From: Phoronis ovalis
Taxonomy: Eukaryota > Phoronida > Phoronidae
Direction of reading: 5' to 3'
Assembly (NCBI GenBank): GCA_028565635.1
Contig: JAOXYB010027513.1
Location: forward strand, 1 to 15,497
DNA: 15,497 nucleotides
The notes under the pieces are model-generated. The model did not search any database. It was not told where the DNA came from and saw only the letters and a program-made list of their open reading frames with translations. Shown in pieces: positions 12,301 to 15,425 of the stretch. The translations under genes were made by a program, and so were the position numbers. Every line of letters starts with the position of its first letter. Position 1 is the stretch's first letter.

Positions 12301-15063
12301 TTATATGATGAACCAATTGAGAACTGCACTGAAAGTGTTATTTTGATAACATGTTACTGCAAATCATGTTTATTAAATCTTCTTATAATTAAATGATACT
12401 AAGCACTAGTATTTACTTACAATTAAAGTTATTTTTTGAACTTGTACCTTGCTAAAGCAAACTCAAATGCACTTGTATTTAAAACTGAACTACTGGCAAT
12501 GGTTGCTAACCAAATTTGCATAGTCGTGTTGTCAAATAGATTCATAAATGTGGATCTTTACAACTTCTAATAATTAAACAGTGGGTCTTGGTTGCAAGTT
12601 TAATCCAGACTTAAACATTCACTGTTGTACGATTATACCTGTGTTTTAAAGCAATGCAATATCATTATCCAGGAAACTGCAGTGCTGGTTATTACTGTCC
12701 ATCAAGTGAACAACAACCTCAACCTGTAGGCAAATCCTGTCCAGTTGGATACTACTGCCTAGAGCATTCAAGAAACCCTGCCCTCTGTCCAAGTGGTACT
12801 TATCAAGACGAGACTGGACAGTGGACATGTAAACCTTGCCCTAGTGGCTACTATTGTGATAATAGCCTTGGAGTTGTAGTCATCAATGATACTATAAAAT
12901 GTCCACCTGGATATTACTGTTTAGAAAGTAAGATATGGTACTAGATGTTTTTGTGTAATCATTAAGCTTGCTTATTGTATGGCTTTAAGAGGTTATGTGT
13001 ACCTATGGATATTACATGGTGTAGAATTTGCCATTTTTGTAACCAGGCTATCATTGTAACTTTTTCTAGTACTACCTGTGTTTGAGTGAATAACCAAGGC
13101 ATAATATGTTCAATTAATAATATTCCATTTGATGTGTTAAGTGTCACACATTAGATGTATTAGGTGAAGCTTAATGTCCACATGTCAAAAAAAAATGTTT
13201 AATTTAAAGAAATGCTTTTAAAGGTATTTCCATTAAGTCTCTTTAATTGCTGTGCACTGTAGATACCACAAGGGCTGATGAGTTTCCTTGTCTCCTGGGT
13301 TCTTTTGGTAATGACACTGGCTATAATACAAGTGACAGCTGTATCCCTTGTACTGGAGGATATTACTGTGGCCAGATGGGAAGGACTGAACCTACTGACT
13401 TTTGCGATGCTGGATATTTCTGTAGACGATTTGCTTTCTCTTCAACTCCCAATCAAACAGCTGATTCGAATATTTGTCCACAAGGTAAAATCTCTGCAAC
13501 TGAATTTAAAAAGAAATTTGAAGACTTAATTCTTTGTGATAAAAATAGCTCTCACAGATATAACTGCTAAATTAATGTTGAAATTGCAGCACCTTTAGTA
13601 ATTAAATGTAATGGAATGCTGTTCCATCCGTTCACGTTTGCTGCCCCTGTACCAAAATTAAAATAGTTATGTTTTCTAAACAGCTATTAAGAATGTAATT
13701 TTCTGTTGTAGGGTCCTACTGTCCCCAAGGCACAACAGAGCCTGTTCCTTGTCCAGCTGGCAGATATGGTGCTTCTGAGGGTCTACGTAATTACACTGAC
13801 TGCACCTCATGTACTGCAAGCATGTACTGTGAATCTGAAGGGTTGCTTGCTGTAGAAGGCAGCTGTGTTGCTGGTTACTACTGTCCTGAGGGGTCTGACT
13901 CTAGGAGAGAAGTACTGTGTGACCCGGGCCATTACTGCCCTGCAGAGTCACCATTACCAGAAAGATGCCCTATGGTAAGTCTGTATTTTCACCATCACTG
14001 TCATAATGTCCTCTCTTTGCATACTAAATGCTTTAAATTATGTTGATTTGTTTCGTAATTGTATTTTTTTTTAAATTGCTGCATTGCAATAAGGCCACTA
14101 AAATTCAACCCAAACTTGTTACAGGGTACTTTTAATCCGGATTATGGACTGAACAGCAGTGAACAATGTCTACAATGCAGTCCTGGTCAATACTGCAATG
14201 AACAGGGCTTAAACATCACATCAGGTCCATGTGAACCTGGTTTTTATTGTCCCGGGGGCCAGAATGATTCAAGACCTTCAGGATATGAGTGTTGGGAAGG
14301 CCATTACTGTCCACTTAATTCAAGCCAACCTGTACCATGTGGAAATGGAACCTACATGAACCACACAATGGCAGAAGAATGCTACACATGTCCAGAAAGA
14401 TGGTATTTATTGTTTAGAAGCAATTAGTTGTGTTTTTTACAATTAATGTTCATAAAGTTTATTCATTAAAATGACTAAAATCTTTATGACATTATGTTTT
14501 CACAGATTTAACTGTATTCTGCTCAGTATTGTCATTAGACAGTTGATACATGTTATGATTCTCACCGTTAGATTGACACTTATCAAATTAGATTAATGGC
14601 CAATCAAGAGACCAGTTTACGACATTAGCTTCTGGTAATTTAACTTAATAGAACCTTGGGTATTTTTGTCATCTAAAATCAATCTTGATGAAACCCGCAA
14701 AGATTAAAAGTCATAACTAATCCTGCTATGTCCATGCAATATGTTTTTTCCTTGAATTCACATATTTTAGGTATTGCATACATGGAGATCTAGTTACTGC
14801 TTGCCCTGAGGGATATTATTGCCCTGCTGGTACAGGTATTGACTGGCAACCTTGTCCAATAGGCACATACAACAATCAGACAGGCCTGGCTGCAGAAACT
14901 GAGTGTTCTGCTTGTCCTGGAGGTACATACTGTGAAACCCTTGCTGCAACAGGTTATCAAGGATTCTGCAATGCAGGGTATTATTGCGAATATGGTGTTG
15001 ATAGACCGCAGCCTAGTGGTAGTGATAATGCAACGTTGATCAATGGAACATGCCAGTTACCAG
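171..15063 (+). CDS. Giant cysteine-rich GYYC-repeat protein, 24 internal exons, partial at both ends
   Basis: The gene spans 171 to 15063 as 24 spliced exons, listed singly below. Joined, they give 1735 whole codons with no stop. About 65 x-[YFW]-C motifs recur, mostly as G-Y-Y-C-P-x-G, alternating with C-P-x-G-T-Y-x-N-x-T-G and C-x-x-C-P. This spacing resembles the ephrin-receptor-like / GCC2-GCC3 modules of extracellular proteins; the family match is my recognition, not a search result. All cysteines are expected to be disulfide bonded, and 50 or more N-x-S/T sequons point to the secretory route. Nine modules of about 77 residues make a super-repeat of 684 to 694 residues. Of 23 internal introns, 18 are phase 1, three phase 0 and two phase 2. 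No enzyme, kinase or membrane segment is visible, so the function is unknown; adhesion, matrix or a coat role are guesses. Start and stop lie outside the window. Confidence 0.92.
340..921 (+). other. Intron 1 (582 bases)
   Basis: AT-rich intron with donor GTAAAT and acceptor TTTGTAG. Nothing recognisable lies inside. An open frame reaching 470 is read-through of exon 1 in another frame and has no repeat motifs. Confidence 0.85.
922..1100 (+). CDS. Exon 2: super-repeat 0, module g
   Basis: Phase 2 to phase 1, with donor AAG|GTCAGT at 1101. It encodes Y-Y-C-R-E-G-A, then D-E-C-P-P-G-F-Y-C-P-T-G-T and C-P-P-G-Y-F-S-N-N-T. It aligns closely with exon 12, which starts Y-Y-C-R-Y-G-S and also carries D-Y-A-D-E-C-P. 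Two N-glycosylation sequons are present. Confidence 0.92.
1101..1489 (+). other. Intron 2 (389 bases)
   Basis: Donor GTCAGT, acceptor TTAATTTTAG. AT-rich, with no recognisable element. An open frame runs from exon 2 to 1177 only by read-through. Confidence 0.85.
1490..1645 (+). CDS. Exon 3: super-repeat 0, modules g to h
   Basis: A symmetrical phase 1-1 exon of 156 bases with donor AGAG|GTAAAA. It carries three x-Y-C motifs (Y-Y-C-D-E-Y, G-Y-Y-C-P-L, G-S-Y-C-L-N-G) and ends T-P-C-P-R-G. It corresponds to the end of exon 12 plus the first half of exon 13, which also reads T-P-C-P-R-G, but exon 13 has no intron after that motif. Confidence 0.92.
1646..2112 (+). other. Intron 3 (467 bases)
   Basis: Donor GTAAAA, acceptor AATTCTAG. 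AT-rich, with no coding or repeat signal seen on either strand. Confidence 0.85.
2113..2342 (+). CDS. Exon 4: super-repeat 0, module h
   Basis: Enters in phase 1 and leaves in phase 0 with donor GCA|GTGAGT at 2343. It opens with G-T-Y-S-N-E-T-G-L-K-A, then C-x-x-C-P-P-G-S-Y-C-E-T-E-G, G-Y-Y-C-P-E-G and G-H-Y-C-P-G-G. It aligns with the second half of exon 13 plus exon 14, and with the start of exon 23. Confidence 0.92.
2343..2726 (+). other. Intron 4 (384 bases)
   Basis: Donor GTGAGT, acceptor GATTATTTAG. It contains a 63-codon hydrophobic open frame (2369 to 2560) of T-rich composition with no coding support. Otherwise I see nothing in it. Confidence 0.85.
2727..2964 (+). CDS. Exon 5: super-repeat 0 module i, and start of super-repeat 1 (module a)
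   Basis: Phase 0 to phase 1, donor TCAG|GTATTA. The first 36 codons close super-repeat 0 (G-Y-Y-C-V-L-S-G and C-G-Y-Y-C-P-A-G). Codon 37 begins T-A-L-D-W-K-A-C-P-R-G-T-Y, the motif that opens each super-repeat. From there the exon matches exon 16 at 25 of 35 positions by eye. The synonymous bases differ widely, so the duplication is old. There is no intron at the super-repeat boundary here, whereas exon 16 begins exactly at it. Confidence 0.93.
2965..3480 (+). other. Intron 5 (516 bases)
   Basis: Donor GTATTA, acceptor TTGTTTTACAG. AT-rich, and I see no element or coding signal. Confidence 0.85.
3481..3720 (+). CDS. Exon 6: super-repeat 1, VDR / GGICP segment and module b
   Basis: A symmetrical phase 1-1 exon of 240 bases, donor CAAG|GTAATA. 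It reads D-C-A-P-G-H-W-C-I-S-G-V-D-R, then an N-rich stretch with a sequon, then Y-G-G-I-C-P-I-G-H-Y-C-P-G-G and N-G-T-Y-S-D-E-E-G. Exon 17 has the same order of G-V-D-R, N-rich stretch, G-G-I-C-P and G-H-Y-C-P, so this low-cysteine segment marks the start of a super-repeat. Unusually, Y-Y-C is replaced by H-W-C here. Confidence 0.92.
3721..3960 (+). other. Intron 6 (240 bases)
   Basis: Donor GTAATA, acceptor TTTGTTTTAG. It holds a (TA)10 microsatellite at 3752 to 3771. Confidence 0.85.
3752..3771. repeat. (TA)10 microsatellite
   Basis: Twenty bases of perfect TA dinucleotide inside intron 6. Confidence 0.95.
3961..4125 (+). CDS. Exon 7: super-repeat 1, module c
   Basis: A symmetrical phase 1-1 exon, donor CCAG|GTAAGG. 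It encodes Y-Y-C-P-T-A, P-C-P-S-G-Y-Y-C-T-N-G-T and C-P-P-G-T-Y-N-N-E-T. It aligns with the end of exon 17 plus the start of exon 18, where the intron sits one motif later. Three N-glycosylation sequons are present. Confidence 0.92.
4126..4632 (+). other. Intron 7 (507 bases)
   Basis: Donor GTAAGG, acceptor TTATATTTCAG. It contains an ATRC tetranucleotide tract at 4235 to 4266; nothing else is recognised. Confidence 0.85.
4235..4266. repeat. ATAC/ATGC tetranucleotide tract
   Basis: Eight consecutive four-base units of the form ATRC (one reads ATAG), including three ATGC units that form a self-complementary run. It lies in intron 7. Confidence 0.9.
4633..4917 (+). CDS. Exon 8: super-repeat 1, modules c to d
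   Basis: A symmetrical phase 1-1 exon of 285 bases, donor ACAG|GTATGC. It has five x-[YF]-C motifs (E-Y-C-E-G, G-Y-Y-C-S-G-G, T-F-C-P-E-G-S, Y-Y-C-A-E-D, Y-Y-C-H-S-R), among the densest in the window. A G/S/T-rich linker follows the second motif. It aligns with the second half of exon 18 plus the first half of exon 19; exon 19 instead has an intron before S-S-D-P. Confidence 0.92.
4918..5284 (+). other. Intron 8 (367 bases)
   Basis: Donor GTATGC, acceptor TTCTTTTTAG. AT-rich, with nothing recognised. Confidence 0.85.
5285..5524 (+). CDS. Exon 9: super-repeat 1, module d
   Basis: A symmetrical phase 1-1 exon of 240 bases, donor ATAG|GTGCGT. It encodes D-N-C-P-M-G-A-Y-C-P-Q-G-S, a G-F-F-L-N-S-T variant of the G-T-Y-x-N-x-T motif, T-P-G-Y-Y-C-A-G-G and S-A-R-Y-Y-C-P-G. 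In the last motif arginine replaces the usual glycine before Y-Y-C. It aligns with the middle of exon 19 and the start of exon 20. Confidence 0.91.
5813..5974 (+). CDS. Exon 10: super-repeat 1, module e
   Basis: A symmetrical phase 1-1 exon; acceptor TTTTTGTAG, donor ACGG|GTAAAT. It encodes H-Y-C-P-A-G-S-S-E-P, C-P-S-G-S-Y-Q-D-E-H-G-Q and G-Y-F-C-D-N. It matches the second half of exon 20 (C-P-S-G-T-Y-Q-D-E-T-G-Q, then G-Y-Y-C-D-N), including the V-V-rich stretch that follows. The preceding intron 9 (5525 to 5812, 288 bases) shows nothing. An antisense open frame at 5783 to 5971 is a shadow of this exon. Confidence 0.92.
6185..6352 (+). CDS. Exon 11: super-repeat 1, module f
   Basis: A symmetrical phase 1-1 exon; acceptor CATTTTACAG, donor GCAG|GTAAGT. 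It encodes F-Y-C-P-L-N-T-T-N, Y-P-C-P-K-G-T-F-S-N-L-T and G-S-Y-C-E-T-E-G-L-S. It aligns with exon 1 and with the start of exon 21 (N-T-T-R-A-D-E-F-P-C). Intron 10 before it (5975 to 6184, 210 bases) is unremarkable. Confidence 0.92.
6353..6740 (+). other. Intron 11 (388 bases)
   Basis: Donor GTAAGT, acceptor TGTTTTTCAG. Its last 100 bases hold a direct tandem duplication, listed separately. Confidence 0.85.
6645..6722. repeat. Imperfect 36-base tandem duplication next to the exon 12 acceptor
   Basis: Copy 1 is 6645 to 6680 and copy 2 is 6686 to 6722, an offset of 41 bases. They differ by two substitutions and a one-base insertion in the final A run. Each copy contains CAATAATTA and TTTTGCAACTAAATAAA. 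Copy 2 ends 18 bases before the acceptor AG, so the region where the branch point should lie exists twice. Confidence 0.92.
6741..6974 (+). CDS. Exon 12: super-repeat 1, module g
   Basis: A symmetrical phase 1-1 exon of 234 bases, donor GAAG|GTATGT. It encodes Y-Y-C-R-Y-G-S-N-V-S-T-P, D-E-C-P-E-G-H-Y-C-P-E-G-S, C-P-P-G-T-Y-N-N-A-A and G-G-N-Y-C-P-S. It matches exon 2 almost throughout. The left intron is at the equivalent place but splits the glycine codon one base earlier than the one before exon 2. Confidence 0.93.
7266..7448 (+). CDS. Exon 13: super-repeat 1, module h
   Basis: A symmetrical phase 1-1 exon; acceptor TTGTTATAG, donor ACAG|GTAAAT. It encodes F-Y-C-P-Y-G-A, G-N-Y-C-P-V-G-S-T, T-P-C-P-R-G-T-F-S-N-T-T-G-L and G-G-Y-Y-C-P. 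The C-P-R-G-T-F motif is uninterrupted here, but has an intron in the matching place between exons 3 and 4 and between exons 22 and 23. Intron 12 before it (6975 to 7265, 291 bases) shows nothing. Confidence 0.92.
7449..7798 (+). other. Intron 13 (350 bases)
   Basis: Donor GTAAAT, acceptor ATAATTTCAG. It includes a 62-codon open frame (7521 to 7709) without any repeat or cysteine pattern, which I do not take as coding. Confidence 0.85.
7799..7926 (+). CDS. Exon 14: super-repeat 1, modules h to i
   Basis: Phase 1 to phase 0, 128 bases, donor AAA|GTATGT. It encodes D-Q-C-W-G-G-Y-Y-C-P-E-G and C-P-R-G-M-H-C-P-N-G-S. M-H-C replaces the usual aromatic-Y-C. It aligns with the second half of exon 4 and the middle of exon 23 (E-C-W-E-G-H-Y-C). 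Confidence 0.91.
7927..8564 (+). other. Intron 14 (638 bases)
   Basis: Donor GTATGT, acceptor TAATGTTATAG. A very good-looking unused acceptor (pyrimidine run then TTACAG) ends at 8280, but the sequence after it stops in the required frame at 8341 and contains no repeat motif. Confidence 0.82.
8565..8709 (+). CDS. Exon 15: super-repeat 1, module i (end of unit)
   Basis: Phase 0 to phase 1, 145 bases, donor ATCG|GTAAGT. It encodes E-C-A-P-G-Y-Y-A-N-V-T-G, C-D-P-C-P-A-S-Y-Y-C and P-A-G-Y-Y-C-P-I-G. The G-Y-Y-A is a form of the G-T-Y-x-N-x-T-G motif, not a Y-Y-C that lost its cysteine. The exon ends exactly where the next super-repeat begins. Confidence 0.91.
8710..9857 (+). other. Intron 15 (1148 bases, longest in window)
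   Basis: Donor GTAAGT, acceptor TTTTATACAG. It lies on the boundary between super-repeats 1 and 2. The protein on both sides joins to the same sequence that exons 5 and 24 carry without interruption, so no exon is missing. It is AT-rich. A 65-codon open frame at 9573 to 9770 shows no coding support. Confidence 0.85.
9858..10004 (+). CDS. Exon 16: super-repeat 2, module a
   Basis: A symmetrical phase 1-1 exon of 147 bases, donor GCTG|GTACAT. It opens with T-A-L-D-W-K-A-C-P-T-G-T-F-S-D-Q-E-G and continues C-P-G-G-L-Y-C-D-G. It closely matches exon 5 from codon 37 and exon 24 from T-G-I-D-W. The donor is weaker than its neighbours (+4 to +6 are CAT), and read-through would stop at 10019. Confidence 0.9.
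10005..10626 (+). other. Intron 16 (622 bases)
   Basis: Donor GTACAT (weak match to consensus), acceptor TTGTTTTAG. AT-rich, with no element recognised. Confidence 0.83.
10627..10899 (+). CDS. Exon 17: super-repeat 2, VDR / GGICP segment and module b
   Basis: A symmetrical phase 1-1 exon of 273 bases, donor GAAG|GTAATT. It encodes Y-Y-C-T-S-G-V-D-R-P, a sequon-rich spacer, G-G-I-C-P-L-G-H-Y-C-P-L-G-S, G-N-Y-A-D-R-E-G and C-P-E-G-F-Y-C. It aligns with exon 6 and continues past exon 6's right edge into the start of exon 7. Its left intron is about five codons to the right of the one before exon 6. Confidence 0.93.
10900..11232 (+). other. Intron 17 (333 bases)
   Basis: Donor GTAATT, acceptor ACAATTATACAG with a poor pyrimidine tract. 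Nothing else is recognised. Confidence 0.83.
11233..11484 (+). CDS. Exon 18: super-repeat 2, modules c to d
   Basis: A symmetrical phase 1-1 exon of 252 bases, donor GAAG|GTATGT. It encodes H-Y-C-L-N-G-T-T, C-P-P-G-M-Y-N-N-L-T, C-P-G-G-W-Y-C-E-G-Q, G-W-Y-C-S-G-G-A and G-Y-Y-C-P-E-G. Two motifs use W-Y-C. The C-P-G-G-W-Y-C-E-G site is continuous, whereas the same site has intron 7 between exons 7 and 8. Confidence 0.93.
11485..11888 (+). other. Intron 18 (404 bases)
   Basis: Donor GTATGT, acceptor TATTACAG. An unused acceptor of the usual style (TTGTTTTAG then GT) ends at 11789, but what follows it has no repeat motif and soon stops. An antisense open frame at 11437 to 11658 is not supported. 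Confidence 0.83.
11889..12191 (+). CDS. Exon 19: super-repeat 2, module d (longest exon)
   Basis: A symmetrical phase 1-1 exon of 303 bases, donor TCGG|GTATGT. It encodes D-P-L-P-C-P-A-S-K-F-C, E-G-Y-Y-C-I-S, P-P-G-F-Y-C-P-E-G-S, C-P-A-G-T-Y-S-P-S-T and G-E-Y-C-E-D. It spans what is split between exons 8 and 9. At the exact place of that missing intron it carries ACAG|GTAATA at 12027, a strong donor-like sequence read as coding here. Confidence 0.92.
12027..12032 (+). other. Possible exonic alternative 5' splice site in exon 19
   Basis: ACAG|GTAATA lies within exon 19 in phase 1, homologous to the real donor of exon 8 (ACAG|GTATGC). Using it with the exon 20 acceptor would drop 165 bases, 55 codons, in frame. 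Whether it is used cannot be told from sequence. Confidence 0.35.
12192..12672 (+). other. Intron 19 (481 bases)
   Basis: Donor GTATGT, acceptor CATTATCCAG. AT-rich, with nothing recognised. Confidence 0.85.
12673..12927 (+). CDS. Exon 20: super-repeat 2, modules d to e
   Basis: A symmetrical phase 1-1 exon of 255 bases, donor GAAA|GTAAGA. It has four Y-Y-C motifs (A-G-Y-Y-C-P-S, V-G-Y-Y-C-L-E, S-G-Y-Y-C-D-N, P-G-Y-Y-C-L-E) and C-P-S-G-T-Y-Q-D-E-T-G-Q. It aligns with the end of exon 9, all of exon 10 and the start of exon 11, yet has no intron at either of those junctions. Its right intron splits an asparagine codon (A|AT), the only non-glycine phase 1 split in the window. An antisense open frame at 12646 to 12828 is a shadow. 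Confidence 0.92.
12928..13262 (+). other. Intron 20 (335 bases)
   Basis: Donor GTAAGA, acceptor TGTGCACTGTAG. A chance-looking AG|GCTATCATTGT (G-Y-H-C) at 13047 is followed by a stop within a few codons. An antisense open frame at 12962 to 13147 is not supported. Confidence 0.82.
13263..13484 (+). CDS. Exon 21: super-repeat 2, module f
   Basis: A symmetrical phase 1-1 exon of 222 bases, donor CAAG|GTAAAA. It encodes T-T-R-A-D-E-F-P-C, G-S-F-G-N-D-T-G, G-G-Y-Y-C-G-Q and A-G-Y-F-C-R-R. It aligns with exons 11 and 12 and with exons 1 and 2, but reads straight through the site where both of those pairs have an intron. Confidence 0.91.
13712..13974 (+). CDS. Exon 22: super-repeat 2, module g
   Basis: Phase 1 to phase 0, 263 bases; acceptor TCTGTTGTAG, donor ATG|GTAAGT. 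It encodes S-Y-C-P-Q-G-T-T-E-P, C-P-A-G-R-Y-G-A-S-E-G, S-M-Y-C-E-S-E-G, A-G-Y-Y-C-P-E-G-S and G-H-Y-C-P-A-E. It aligns with the second half of exon 12 plus exon 13, and with exons 2 and 3. Intron 21 before it (13485 to 13711, 227 bases) shows nothing. Confidence 0.92.
14125..14402 (+). CDS. Exon 23: super-repeat 2, modules h and i
   Basis: Phase 0 to phase 2, 278 bases; acceptor TTGTTACAG, donor GATG|GTATTT. It begins G-T-F-N-P-D-Y-G-L-N-S, then G-Q-Y-C-N-E, G-F-Y-C-P-G-G, G-H-Y-C-P-L-N and G-N-G-T-Y-M-N-H-T. It has six N-glycosylation sequons, the most of any exon here. Its right intron splits a tryptophan codon (TG|G) that replaces the usual glycine before Y-C. Intron 22 before it (13975 to 14124) is the shortest, at 150 bases. 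Confidence 0.91.
14403..14770 (+). other. Intron 23 (368 bases)
   Basis: Donor GTATTT, acceptor CATATTTTAG. AT-rich, with nothing recognised. Read-through from exon 23 stops at 14425. Confidence 0.83.
14771..15063 (+). CDS. Exon 24: end of super-repeat 2 and start of super-repeat 3 (module a)
   Basis: Phase 2 to phase 1, 293 bases, donor CCAG|GTATGT. It encodes E-G-Y-Y-C-P-A-G, then the unit-opening T-G-I-D-W-Q-P-C-P-I-G-T-Y-N-N, G-G-T-Y-C-E-T, A-G-Y-Y-C-E-Y and G-V-D-R-P-Q-P-S-G with a sequon-rich tail. It matches exon 5 plus the first half of exon 6, and exon 16 plus the start of exon 17. Read-through past the donor stops at 15087, but the strong donor and the unfinished unit argue that the gene continues to the right. 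Confidence 0.91.
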
Positions 15064-15349
15064 GTATGTGTGATTACTGTATGTTATAGAAGGAGCAGTA
15101 CTTGGAAAAATGCAATAGACATAAGTGAGATATTGAGGATATTTGTGGATTCAGTTGATGACCAATTTGAGATGATGTAGTTACTCCCAAATCAGATGCA
15201 CTCATACACACATTTCTTGAAACGATTCGACAAACTCAGACCTGTACTTATAACAGTTATTAAACTGTAAAAACTGTTAAAAAACCTTTTGGAAAGGATT
15301 AAAGGAGGTTCCGAGAACAATTAAAAATGCTTGAACTAAGATTCATTTT

Positions 15350-15380
15350 TATGCCCATCCACCATAGTGGAATGGGCATA
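15350..15380. repeat. 13-bp hairpin at the edge of a probable interspersed repeat
   Basis: TATGCCCAT at 15350 to 15358 pairs with ATGGGCATA at 15372 to 15380. CCAC pairs with GTGG inside it, leaving a CATA loop and one bulged A at 15371. Confidence 0.85.
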
Positions 15381-15393
15381 TTGTCGTAGTGTA

Positions 15394-15425
15394 GTCGTCG
15401 TCGTTGTCGTCGTTGTTGTTGTCGT
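15394..15425. repeat. GTC/GTT trinucleotide tract
   Basis: About ten consecutive GTY units mixing GTC and GTT, starting 14 bases after the hairpin. Confidence 0.92.

Noticed and set aside
13041-13075. AG|GCTATCATTGT (G-Y-H-C) in intron 20, as a decayed exon
   Set aside because: A stop follows within a few codons, and exons 20 and 21 already join without a gap when aligned with exon 11. Chance is the simpler reading.
15064-15089. Exon 24 as the last exon, with read-through to the stop at 15087
   Set aside because: CAG|GTATGT is one of the best donors in the window, and the third super-repeat has only just begun. A minor retained-intron end is possible but unsupported.
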